Part shown: piece after piece, positions 25,901 through 35,899 of the stretch
Layout of the letters: the number at the start of each line of letters is the position of its first letter
Position numbering within the stretch: position 1 is the stretch's first letter
DNA from: Lineus longissimus
Lineage: Eukaryota; Nemertea; Pilidiophora; Heteronemertea; Lineidae
NCBI RefSeq assembly: GCF_910592395.1
Contig: NC_088311.1
Coordinates: 24,956,646 to 25,020,645, forward strand
DNA: 64,000 nucleotides
Direction of reading: 5' to 3'
Made by a program: the position numbers and the translations under genes
The notes under the pieces: model-generated
Seen by the model: the letters and a program-made list of their open reading frames with translations, nothing else
Database searches by the model: none
What the model was told of the DNA's origin: nothing

Positions 25901-26982
25901 TTCCCCAGATCCACCTTCCACCATGGTTGGTTTTGATTGGTCGTATGACTGCAGCTAGAAAAGGCTTGGTTCGTGTTACCATTAAGGGCCAATGCGGCGG
26001 AATAGGAACCATTCGTTGCGCTCTGCGATGTACTTGAAGACCTTCCTGCAGCTACATTACCTGAAAAAAACGAGAGTTGGGAATTTACATATGGTTTATT
26101 CAGGGAGCAGAGCTACAACAGAACTTGCCCATTGGCCTGGACTGGTGTCAGTGTATGATGTATAGCCGGGCTGTTGACTTATAGTTCATACGATTTGGGG
26201 GTTTAATTTACCTCGCTGACAGTACTCTCCTTCCCAGCCATTGGCACACCCGTTAGAACAGGATCCGTCAGTACCACAAGTTACAACACTGGCACAGTGA
26301 CACTGGTACTCGCAATTATCACCAAAGGTTTGGTCGCAAGCTGGAATGTGAGGGTCAGAAGTCATAAAGACAAAGCTTACATAACTGTTAAACACCTTTA
26401 TTCGCCAGTGGAGTGGAGAGCGTTGGGCAAATTCCCCCTTTCTAAGAGAGTCCAAAATATGTTACATGCAAATTTTGGTTGATTTTCTTGCTGAGTTGTT
26501 CCTTCATGACCACAAAGCTAGCTATTGATCTGCTATCATTTTATTTATTTAATGCAGTTGCTTGATACTCAAAACTATTTTGAGATTCAGCCATATATTT
26601 TAAGAAACCAAGGACATGATAGTTTGATGTGTGTTTTTGTCTCAGTTCAGGATGTCTTCTCTACATCAGTAGAAAGGGATTTTGTAAGGAACGTAAACGA
26701 TATGCCCGTTACTGCAAATAGGCGGTTCTACACGAGTCCGATCTAAGCTAACGTTTAAAGGCCAACGTGATCTCATGCGACTGCTGAAGAAAATATTGGT
26801 GCACGCGAAATAGTGTTAATGATTGCACGTCCTTGTCAGTGATTTGAATCTGTGGTAGAAATGAATTAATGGCTAGCAGCCCTTTGAGGCAAAAGCTGAA
26901 AAGAGAAAGCCCTACCAGTTGCTGTGCTTGCTGTAGTCACAACCAAGAACATGATTGCCTGGTATACGATTACTGGCCCCAT
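7936..26982 (-). CDS. Receptor-type protein tyrosine phosphatase B (EGF, lectin-kringle, EGF, FN3 x5, TM, D1, D2), complete
   Basis: A type I membrane phosphatase that would dephosphorylate phosphotyrosine proteins under control of an adhesion/lectin-like ectodomain. Exons: 26982-26916, 26340-26212, 26060-25845, 25071-24829, 24135-23938, 23580-23443, 22984-22664, 21926-21832, 21389-21179, 20838-20627, 20076-20007, 19771-19665, 19447-19240, 18823-18717, 18512-18305, 17834-17720, 17550-17286, 16950-16908, 16512-16404, 16244-16117, 15789-15647, 15301-15214, 14509-14436, 14172-14136, 13858-13761, 13569-13450, 13158-13010, 12680-12545, 12227-12078, 11358-11271, 10902-10829, 10163-10029, 9619-9482, 9003-8840, 8564-8429, 8010-7936. 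They sum to 4995 nt (1664 aa plus stop) with matching phases. The start is the ATG before a signal peptide. A KRRR furin-like site lies in the membrane-proximal module. D1 has NRYKN, WPDHGVP and [10 protein letters not shown]. The TM exon uses a GC donor. B has one more two-exon FN3 repeat than C. Confidence 0.92.
8429..9003 (-). other. D2 active-site region of paralog B, pseudophosphatase-like
   Basis: D2 spans the exons from 11358 to 7936. The WPD Asp is kept (QNWPDSQ in exon 9003-8840). The P-loop, encoded across the 8840/8564 junction, reads VQCLDGASQSG. Compared with the D1 consensus HCSAGxGRTG, the nucleophilic Cys is present but the invariant phosphate-binding Arg is Gln and the preceding His is Gln. 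Loss of the Arg is known to abolish or greatly weaken PTP catalysis, and a similar P-loop occurs in CD45 D2. D2 is therefore probably a regulatory domain. Confidence 0.85.
11590..11959. mobile_element. 370-bp pogo/Tc1-like MITE
   Basis: It starts CAGTGGAACgCCGG and ends with the inverse CCGGGGTTCCACTG, flanked on both sides by TA. The interior repeats C-C-C-C-G-G-T-A-A-C-x-C-G-A-C-C blocks in both orientations. It lies in the B intron between D1 and D2. Confidence 0.8.
12318..12544 (-). repeat. Tandem copies of the 3' end of catalytic exon 12680-12545 of gene B
   Basis: The exon tail that encodes [17 protein letters not shown] with its donor is repeated downstream at a 59-69 bp spacing; the cggtctct motif recurs at 12366, 12435, 12494 and in the real exon at 12561. 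Some copies keep a donor-like GT and others have lost it. They are non-coding in the full transcript model. Confidence 0.8.
14839..15112. repeat. Dispersed GTCGGA-repeat family, copy 1
   Basis: It contains gtccgaccttgtccgac and, further on, an inverted pair gttgaatggggata / ccccattcaatat. It is reverse-oriented relative to the copies at 20125 and 28766 and lies in a B intron. Confidence 0.75.
18157..18300 (-). repeat. Partial copy of FN3 exon 18512-18305 tail, gene B
   Basis: The block encoding the TPATEYNCS to WTKPE region is repeated directly after the exon and its donor. Here the copied donor is mutated (taacg in place of ctacc), so it cannot be spliced the same way. Confidence 0.75.
19083..19239 (-). 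repeat. Partial copy of FN3 exon 19447-19240 tail, gene B
   Basis: A 144-bp tandem copy of the exon tail plus the GTAGG donor (copied donor at 19091-19096). The copied reading frame is shifted ([10 protein letters not shown]-like), so it is not a usable exon in the same frame. Confidence 0.75.
20125..20370. repeat. Dispersed GTCGGA-repeat family, copy 2
   Basis: It runs from the gagtgag block through ccccattcaatataggcc, the aaggtcggactttgtcgg block, and ends agtcggaaaaagcctcctac. It lies in a B intron between exons 20627 and 20076. Confidence 0.75.
23362..23400 (-). repeat. Copy of the 3' end of the second EGF exon, gene B
   Basis: On the minus strand the sequence encoding a degenerate C-N-x-R-F-x-x-x-x-Y-N-I-G end with a GTGAGT donor repeats the tail of exon 23580-23443. 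Confidence 0.65.
23938..26060 (-). other. Kringle nested in F-type lectin domain, paralog B
   Basis: Three phase 1-1 exons. Lectin half 1 (26060-25845) ends after VKIWNTK. A complete kringle (25071-24829) follows, with six Cys, [21 protein letters not shown] and a final WC. Lectin half 2 (24135-23938) starts [12 protein letters not shown] and ends [16 protein letters not shown]. In known F-type lectins these two lectin halves are continuous, joined by the R-x-D-C-C-x-x-R loop. The same split is seen in A (1-1912) and C (42006-43702). Confidence 0.9.
25493..25612. mobile_element. Diverged relative of the 173-bp MITE
   Basis: The stretch from agccctgttgtattctg to ccctggacatcctatgcaag can be aligned with the MITE interior at 31222-31330 with many changes. 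It lies in the B intron between lectin half 1 and kringle. Confidence 0.5.
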
Positions 26983-27381
26983 GGTGAAAACGGAGCGAAC
27001 TCTCAAAATAACTGAGTGGTAGACGGCCTTCCTATCCTCCCGCAATGATCATACTCTCAACTAAAGGCACTTCCTCGATGTTCTTGACAAGTACTGTAAG
27101 TCGTAGAAAAATCTAGTTGGATTGGTCATGGCGTTTGATACGTTCACAAATTTCCAGTTCTCTATTGAGTTCATTCCTGTCTATCAAAATACCTCATCGG
27201 TTAGAAAAACCTTTAGAAAACTCTTCAATCGACGACTATAAATATCACGGGGTATTGAGCGGACTGTTTGAGTGCTAAAAAAGATCATGATAAATCATTC
27301 TTTTATTGTCGTCCTTTTCAGGTATAGCATGGCATACTTTGTAAATAAACAATATCGTGAGGATAGCGGTGGGTTTCGTGC

Positions 27382-27427
27382 TCTACTTCCTTGTTGATAA
27401 CGCGTCATCTTTATTGGCGGAGAAGTG
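27382..27427 (-). promoter_or_regulatory. Conserved upstream block of paralog B, proximal copy
   Basis: About 400 bp upstream of the B start, read on the minus strand: CCGCCAATAAAGATGACGCG and CAACAAGGAAGTAGAG. It has the same order of CCAAT, TGACG and GGAAGT as upstream of A. Confidence 0.45.
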
Positions 27428-27735
27428 ACAATTGTCGAACAATTATCCTATATTCTCATTGAAGCACTATTGACGTATAAGCAGTTTACCTTTCTTTGAG
27501 GAAGATGAATTATACTGTTGCCCTTTTAAAGTATAGAATCTCGTATTTCGGTGGGACAGTAAATCAAACCTCGCCATTGTTAACGGTTGCTGAAGGAATT
27601 CCTTGTACAGGTTACTGTGGTCACTCTCTGAGCGAATTTGAAGGGTCTGTGTAAAGAGAGACTCGGACTAATGGACGGAATCTCTCCGATACCTTGGTCG
27701 AAGTTGTTCAAAGATATAAAGTGTTTTCACGCACA

Positions 27736-27779
27736 CATTACTTCCTTGTTGTCAATGGTCACCTGATTGGAGAAGTCGC
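27736..27779 (-). promoter_or_regulatory. Conserved upstream block of paralog B, distal copy
   Basis: A second copy about 350 bp further upstream: TCTCCAATCAGGTGACC and CAACAAGGAAGTAATG. The preceding gtgttttc-c-c is also shared with the block of A. Confidence 0.4.
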
Positions 27780-28765
27780 CATACATCAAACAATTCGCCA
27801 TTTAAAGAGATGGTCCCCCCCTAAAACAAGATCACTTTTGAACCGAACAGCCCACCCTGGCGGAAATTCCGATGTTGGCATTAAAATCCTTATGATTTAT
27901 GTATGAGTTACCTCTATAGTGTATAAACATATTCACAACGCTCTCTTTCAGGATAGCTGTAAAACGACTTTTCTGTTGACGTCCGCCTGTATGCCAGTAT
28001 ATGTAAGGCCAGAGACACGTGTTGGCTTTGACATTTCTCTCTGCATTTATGAGGCAAATAATGCAGTATGAAAAGTCCTGCGTTTTTCCCGCAGCAAACC
28101 TTCTTTGTAGGTTCGAGGTTAGCGATTATCCTCGGAGAGACCAGTTATTTGATTGCATGTCCTGATTCATCTTCGTGTCAAGCCGTCATTGTAACGAAAC
28201 AATTTTCAATTTCAATTAATTTTATTATCACAAATACATATCATGCATTTAAAGACACTGGATACCTAACAAGAGTGAAAATTGGTCGTAGACTGATTTC
28301 GCTTCTTCGAACGAATACATCAGGTGCAGTAAACATGGCAAACGCTTTCATTCTATGTCGATTCCATATTCCCTCTAAATAGCTGTTTGTTCTTTCTCGG
28401 CAAGCTGTAGCACCTGCGATGAGCAGAGTTTTGGACGGCTTGCTACCAAAAATGTAGAAGACAACTGGGAAGAGGGACGAACTTTACATCATCACGGGCT
28501 ATGGTGTCTGAAAGAAAGCCAGAGTAAAGGTCGAATTAGAACACTACGTTTGTGTGGATGTTACTTCCAGATTGTCGGCACTCTCAAAAGCAAACATAAC
28601 ATTCATAAGCATTTTCTCCCTGCCAGTTTGTCGTCCATTGTACGTGTATATCACATGACTGTATGATGTACACAAATGTATGCAGCAAGAATGCTCCGAT
28701 CATATTGCCCTGAATGGGCGATTTACGAAAATCTTCGTGTCTGCAAAATGTTCAGTACTGTGTTC

Positions 28766-29002
28766 ACCCTGAGTGACCCTAAATGTGAATACCAATTAGC
28801 TCACTCGCTTGAGTCACTCTGTGTGTATGGCTCACTCCTCATATACCCATTCAACATAGGACTCCCTATATTAGGAAGCCCGGGTATCTTTCACAGGTTT
28901 TCTAGAAATCTGACCTTTCAAGGGAAAGTCGGACAAGGTCGGACTTTTGTCGGATAAATCAGGAAAAAGTTTGATAACCTTTAAGGAGTCGGAAAAAGCC
29001 TC
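28766..29002. repeat. Dispersed GTCGGA-repeat family, copy 3, touching the last exon of paralog D
   Basis: It has the same block order as copy 2, ending ggagtcggaaaaagcctc at 29002. The open frame of paralog D enters it on the minus strand and stops at 28871. Confidence 0.75.
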
Positions 29003-32000
29003 ATTTTGGTGTAACAGCGACTCGTACCTGGTAAGAAATCCATAACTAAAGCTCATTCTAGTTGGTGGCATGGTACCTAGGGTTGAGCGAGTCACCGTTC
29101 TCGTTGCGGTTTGATCAACACCTGAAAATGGAGAAATACGTTTAGATTGCAGGAAATGTGGAGAGGCCAGAACATGAAATAAATAAATATTAGCTAACAA
29201 TGTTCAACTTCTTAATTTTATAAAAAGTGTACTTAAGTGGGGTACGGGACACCAAAGAACAGCTACAATGAATAAGTACGACGGTGTCTCCTAGGACTTG
29301 TAGACAAAGCTGCTCTCAAATCTGCCTGACAGAATCTTTCTTTACGATACGCACCGTTTTCGGGAGGAATTGAAGAAAGTGAGACATTTGTGGTCTCTGT
29401 ACCGGCTGGCCCAACAGATTCCGCCTGTGTTGGTGTCTTCTCGTTTCGTTTTCTGAAATGACACAACAGAGAGTTCTTTAGCTCGTAATATGCAGTTGTT
29501 ACCTTGTCATAGTTGCTTGGTCACGGAGGGTTGGTTTCTATAGAAGGCGGTACAGTAATCGCAAAGAAAAGGCCTTTGTTAGGTTGGTTTAGTCGCAGTG
29601 ACGCATGAAATACCAAAGCTACCACCAGTGAGTTCTCGCAATAGCACTCACGAGAAATCTACTCTTGCTATTGTTCGAGAAGTACAGGTGAACGCTAGCG
29701 TTAATACATCCAAACCTCATCTACGACAGAAATTGATTTTACCCGCTTCCGCGTTAAAACACACATTCTACTGTACGAATCGTGAATTCTACAAGCGCTT
29801 CGAAAGTTAAATGTGGGGGAAAGTCCCCCCTCAATCGAACTAAGTAGTGATTCTTGCTTTCACCTACCTAATACAGAGATAGATGGTGACTGATATGACA
29901 GCTATAACAACAAATCCGGCTGGTACAGCCACCCACACAGCAAAATGCATGTCATAGTATCGTATAGGCGCTAAAAAGGAGAAAAGGGAACATTTATTTC
30001 ACTCGTGGAGATAACAAAGAAAGGAAAAGAGGAATCCTAATTCACACGTTATCTAAATGTGTTCGGGTCCCATATCGTTTCTGCTGGTATCATTTTAATT
30101 GGATCGTGATCTTTTTCTTTTAATGGAGAAAAGAGAAAGACGATGCCTTTTGCACTCTGACTCTTTTGAGAAAATTTACATCAGTGTTTATTAAGACCAC
30201 ACTATTTGGTGCATGTGGGCTGCACCACAACGCAATGCTCTCCGACGATCGAGTTATAGAGTTGTCAAATATCATCACTTTCGTCACTTGACAGCTGCTT
30301 TCAGCGACGGTTTATGCTTCCGATGGTCAAATAGCCATATCCTCCGCCTGGACAAAAAGCACAAAAAATGTACCTCTTGGGATTGACTTATACTCGACTG
30401 AACCATTAGTCTGAAACCTTCCACTGTTCACAACGCCTATCATGAAGTGGAAACTCTGTCTCGTTGGAAGGCCTTTCACCACAACGGTCCTGTTCTGTGA
30501 CTCGAGTAACGCCCAGTCACCATCTTTTTGTTTGGTGAGCTTGTAATACACTCTGTAACGTGTGATGGTGTCGCAGTTCCAATCACTTTTGGGCAATTTC
30601 TGAAAGACAGATTCATACAGGGTTAGAAAAATACAAGTTGGGCTGTGTGTAAATCACGTCTCGACAAAGAGGTATTGATGATCGTCATAATGACTCTAAT
30701 GAATCAGGTTTGTTCATGTCCATGAAAGCGTCGTCAGGTTTAGTCTAACCCTACGTATGTCAGTGTGAAAGTAAATTTAGTCCCACTGGAGCTTTAGTCC
30801 AGCACCCTAGTATCAGTTGCGGATAAAAGGTGCATGGCTTGACTTCAATTACGATCTTGTTGATCTATCGGGCTGCTACCGGATTCTTCCACGCCGGTTC
30901 CACATCCGAACTCTAAAGTGGCCCTCTGTCGTTGCCAGACACGCTGCTTTTAAATATTACCAAACATTTGCCTGACAAGCTACTTCTTACTTGAATCGTG
31001 ATGACTGTGTCATTGTCTGTGTCACGTGTCACCATGTTCTGGATTGAAGGGGCGCTTCCAGGTGCTGTGGAGATAGAACAAAATAGACAACGATTTTTCG
31101 AAATACATAAAGTTGCTGATATTGCACAAAATCAGCAAGTCTGCATAGCGTTTCAGACGTCAATACCTCACAAGAATCGTGCCGGTGTAAAAGTAAAAAG
31201 TGTCCCCCCTGGAAAAAGTGTCCGGCCCTATTGTATTCTGCAATATGGTTCTATAGAGACCCTGACCGTCAATAGCTCAGAGATTGAAGCGCATAATAGA
31301 ATCCTTTGTTCCCGGACATTTCATCCTAGGACATTTTAAACTTCTACACCGGCATCACCGATCATTAGGTCATCCTGTAGAATGTCCCTGATTTAGAGAA
31401 ATTGATTTGGAGTACATATGTATTTGTATTCCAACATCGTTCTTCACTTTTGTCCTGGCGCTATTTACAAGACAATCGTATCGAAAGTACTCACAAGCCT
31501 TCTCCACTGACAAAGTTTTAGTTTTGAAGAAGTCGCACGGAGCTACTTGCCTAAGACTTGAGGTAAATCATTCTTAAGGAAGAGGTGAAATACCTCAATG
31601 CAGTATTGAATCTATAAAAGTACCTCCACAAGCTGTCCTAAAGGTCGATGCCCTTCCTGGTAATCCAAACACTTCAGAACGATCGACGCCTCGGTACCTG
31701 ACCACAATCCGAAATGCATACTCCGTGAACACCTCCAAGTCGGTCACGGTAACGTTGGACTTGGCGCCTATGACACTGGTTTCCGAATGGTTCACCCACA
31801 TCATGCTTGGGTCGCTCAGATCCCTGTACTCAAGGCTGTAGCCAGAGATTTGGCCATAGTCGGGGACACTGTCACGTGGAGAGATGAAAGGCCATTCTAA
31901 CTCTATTGTTGTCTGTCCTGATGCTGTATTCGCCGAAATTGTTGGCTTTTCTGAGAGATGAAGCAAGGTGATTTTCAGACCTACGTAAGTGGTAACACTT

Positions 32001-34407
32001 AGCTCTACAGCAAGTTCGCGGCGTTCGCCATAGAGAAAAGCGCTGATAACATATTGAATGCAGATTTTGACAAAATTGAATTGTGACTTGAAAATAGGGC
32101 CGTATTTTGACTTCAGTCGACCATGAGATTTATACGCGAATGATATTTCCTTTTTGTCACTGTAATTACCAACTGATTAGGGGCATGCGAAAACCTACCA
32201 CCGCCCGCATATATTTTAAAAAGAGGCAACTTACCGATATTGCAAAAGTTCCCAGTGTATTGGTCATTGCAGCCATTGGGGCAGGATCCAGTGGCGAAGT
32301 CACATGCTGTATCGTTCGCACATTGGCATTTGTTGTTACAGTTTGGTCCATAATATCCCAGGGTACAAGCTAAACAGTGAGAAAATCTCGTTGGTAAAGA
32401 TAAAAACATATGAACAATGACAGTGGATGAGCAGATGACAATTTCCGGCAGAGCGATAACTGGTCAGGCGACGAACCGCCAAAGTAACCTCTGTTACAGT
32501 CCCGGCTACAATGCTGCGGGACTGACAATGGCGGCCATGATATTGCGAAGCCAGACCGAAACCCTTACAAAAATGACACTTTAGTGTGATAAGGACCTTG
32601 AGAGAGCAAGAGCTCCCGTATGATATGGTTTGGGCCACTCAGTCATTCATTCCTTTGTACAGGGTGATATTTGGAGTCATTCTCAGCTGAGCATCGATTA
32701 CACGGTAACAAGAACACAACATCGGTGTTTGCCTTAGCTGCTTTTCAACAACTTACCTCTGTACTGAAATCCGATGATTACCACTTCGCATAGTGTGAGA
32801 ACAGCGTCATTGTACATCAGCCTGATGAAAAGATACCGCCCAGTTACAGGCCTACCACAAGTTAGTTGAGGCTTCGCTCCGAGGAGGACAGTGCCTTTAT
32901 AATGGAGGCAGAGCTGACCGGCCTCTGGTTCAGGGCTGGCAACATCGCTCATCCAAATTTTAAAGTTCTTCAGTCGATCTGTAACGAAGGGGACGAATCG
33001 ACCACTGAATATCAGTCTTTTCAGTTAACAAGTGTTAAGGCAGTGCTTCAACCGACAGGAACTTGTGTGGATTTTTATTTTTGTATACATGCGCCATCCA
33101 AATGCTTAACGAATTGATAGAGAACTGGAGATGCGGTCTATCGGTTGTTCCACCAAACAGTGTAAGGGAGGAACGAAACAAGCTGGACAAAACCGTGGCG
33201 CCTGGTCGAGGTTTTGGGCGAGATTACAGCTCCCCGGCCGCAGCGGTGTTGTTGACATACCAATACCTCCAATTCGGTATCAAATTCTTGACCCAAGAAT
33301 GATTTTCAATTCAATTCAATTCAATTCACGTTGGTGAATGTGTCAACGGGTCTACCACTCTCGTTAATCGTACCCCTGCAATCCTGCGTATTCCTACAGA
33401 AGTCCGTGCCCCGATTGTAAAGTGTGACCTTAAAGAGGACATGAGTCTGCAGCAAGTCTACCATCCACCATGGTTTGTCATCACGAGGGTTGTCCATGGT
33501 GTGGGCACACTTGCCAGAGGGTAGTTGCTGCTTGTTTCCGTCCACAGCAAACTCTGATAGGCCCATTGTCGCTGTGTAGGTTGAGCTCTGGTTGGTAGGC
33601 TGCCCTCTTGCTCCGTTTCCTACAGGGAGTGAGGATAGATGAGCAAATAGAAGGTTTCAGAGATCGTCTTGTCAATCCTATGACGCTTAATATCAACAAT
33701 CTTTTAAGAAAATGGTAGTGTTAGTGTTTGCTATTAATGCTACTAGCTTAAAATTACTCAAATGTTGGTGGTAATGTTGCACGATTATCACGGAGATATA
33801 CACCATGCATACAAAATCTGCATGAGCCGATGACGGATGGATCCGTCTTTTGCAGTCTATCTTACCTAATTGGCAGTACTCCCCGTACCAGTCTGTTTCA
33901 CATTCCCCAGCAGGGCATGATCCATCGGTTTCATTGCAGGCCCTGCCACTTTTACAGTGACACGTGTACGTACAGTTGAGGCCAAAGTTGCTTTGGTCAT
34001 CACACCCTGTAGTACAGAATTTGCAGGTGAATACAATATAACAATCTTCAAAGGAGACTGTTGATTTTGTAGTAACGGAGACAGATTTTGTATCCCCAAT
34101 TGTATGAATGGAAATGTAGGCCCAACACTATTTTTTGAAGGTAGGGCGCGTATTATGCAGCATTCTTTGCGGGGTTTCATCAGTAACACCAGGGAGCGTT
34201 TTGTTTCTATTCACCCCAACCACAATCACTCTTACTGATGCAGTTTTTGGTTAGGTACCATCCAGGATTGGCAAGAACGTGGAGGATGCCTCATCGGCGG
34301 TTCACGAAGCACAGGCTGAGGGTACAAAGAGGTACTGACTTACCTTGAGATCCAGACATGTAGACCATACAAATTACAAATACGAGGCAAAGATACATTC
34401 CTTCCAT
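28871..34407 (-). CDS. Paralog D: lectin/EGF/FN3 receptor without phosphatase domains
   Basis: Exons: 34407-34344 (signal peptide), 34006-33866 (EGF), 33619-33374 (lectin half 1; alternative donor at 33356), 32978-32757 (lectin half 2), 32369-32235 (EGF), 31950-31624 (FN3), 31064-30991 with 30599-30374 (FN3), 29970-29868 (TM), 29452-29355 and 29121-28871 (cytoplasmic). They sum to 1887 nt (628 aa plus stop) with consistent phases. There is no kringle, no membrane-proximal module with a furin site, and no PTP exon between here and the start of B. The tail after the TM is short and basic at first (RKRNEK) and holds two close tyrosine motifs, YGFL and YESL. The last roughly 44 codons lie in a dispersed repeat, so the C-terminus may be acquired. 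An internal donor-like site at 29028 leaves open a longer, spliced tail. It could be a functional decoy or adaptor receptor, or a truncated copy. Confidence 0.75.
31181..31353. mobile_element. 173-bp MITE, same family as at 40942 and 41326
   Basis: It starts gccggtgtaaaagt and ends aacttctacaccggc, giving terminal inverted repeats. The interior closely matches the two copies in gene C but in opposite orientation. It lies in an intron of paralog D between the two FN3 domains. Confidence 0.85.
32757..33619 (-). other. Uninterrupted F-type lectin domain of paralog D
   Basis: Two exons joined in phase 1 give PWWMVDL, then TLYNRGTDFCRNTQDCRD, then RLKNFKIWM and VLTLCEVVIIGFQYRG. This keeps the NRG start, an Asp, two Cys and a later Arg where F-type lectins have N-R-G-D-C-C-x-x-R, with a few extra residues. 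No kringle exon lies in the intron between them (32979-33373). Fucose binding is possible but not shown. Confidence 0.75.
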
Positions 34408-35899
34408 AGTTAAACTTCCAACTCAAATGCTAACATCGGCGAAATAGCTCCGTTTAGTCGTGGATTGTCCAACTCCCCACATAACCCATCTACACAAAAT
34501 GTTAAAGTTTTTAAATTATAGCTAATCTACACCAATTTGCCCAAAACTCCCATACATGTACTAGGCTTACAAAGCACGAAAGGGTTTTCGCCCTCATAGT
34601 TCATAGTATATAAGGTTTAAGCTATTCGCATTATATCAAATATATTATAATAATACTTTTCTAACGACTTCTGGCCTACGCGCATTCAAGCGAGTGTTGA
34701 CAAAGGCAAAGCGGAGTTTCTTAACGATTTCCCTTGGATTTGGTCTTTAAACCAGTTTAGATGTACTTTGGTTATCAGAGCTTCTTCTAGATTACGCCAG
34801 ATTTTTCATTTGACTGTTTCCTTGATCCGTTCTTAACATATATCGTCTTCGCTAAGCTAAAAAGAAACGCGTAGATGTCTGTCTTCTTCCAGATGTTCTA
34901 GTTTTCGTATCAGCTGAAGGTGAACTCTTCGCCAGGCTCTGAAAAGAGCATTACTTTACACGGTTCTTTTCCGTTAAATCGACGAATTGGAATTGGAACT
35001 GGCACTGGCCTTGGGATTTGGATAAGCAATACTGAAGTGAAGATCCAGCCAGAACATACTCAATGGAAATCGCAAGAAATCGTTGTTTTGTAGCCCCCAG
35101 CAAAGCCTGCTCCAAATTCACTCTCTTAAGGCCGAAATAGCCTTCAAAACCATTATTTTGGTGGAGTAAAATAACAATACATTGTTCATTTCCTTGATGA
35201 CTACATCTAATCTAACTATTCAACTCGGATGCATGCTCATTCTCGCTGTCGCTGATAAGCTCAACCGAGGCAAGGTTTGGTGATAGTCTGACACAATCTT
35301 GCCTACCTGGCAATGCCTGGCGATTAACATGAGCGACATACGTTTAAATGCATATCAATTAAAAAGAACAAGCATGCAGGGCCATGTGAAATACTGTTTA
35401 TTCAATCAAAAAGGCTTCCAGCAGTTACGTGACTTCTTGTAACAGGACGAATCTTTAAAGAATAGGACAAAGCAAAAACATGATACTGTACCATGATAGG
35501 CCTGATGAAGGACGCAAGATATTTCTAAAACCACCTTGGTAGAAAGTGAAGTTCAGATGAACTTAACTTTGGGACTCCATGACGGTCATCAATTGACAGT
35601 CAAATCAACGAAGAACGAGAACACTTTCACATCGTTCTTCATTCTAGTGAGGTCGGAGATATCCCTCGGTGACCGTAGTCGGAGTCGTAGTCGTGAAATT
35701 CATCAAACCTCACTACTGTTTTCCATTGGCACGATTTAGAATTTGTATTGATCGAGGAGAAGGTAAAGAGCAACGCTTGATAAAGTTACAATTTAACATA
35801 TCGAAAGTTTCCATTCAGACTTCACGTCTGCTTATTTTGAAGAAAAAAGTCTTAATCAGAGTAGCTTTGGATTTTGATATTTCTCTGAGTCCATATCCG
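34408..35899. other. Region upstream of D and downstream of the basic-protein gene
   Basis: It holds the presumed D promoter and the 3' UTR of the basic-protein gene, with a minus-strand AATAAA at 35402-35397. Nothing else is recognisable. Confidence 0.5.

Larger units (their letters stand above)
26983..28765. other. Region between paralogs D and B, no gene seen
   Basis: It holds the B upstream region with two copies of the conserved block. I looked for phosphatase exons that could complete paralog D (WPD, HCSAG, NRYKN codons) and found none. Confidence 0.55.

Noticed and set aside
28068-28528. Possible phosphatase exon completing paralog D
   Set aside because: A few codons on either strand looked PTP-like, but none of the NRYKN, WPD or HCSAG signatures or compatible splice pairs was found.
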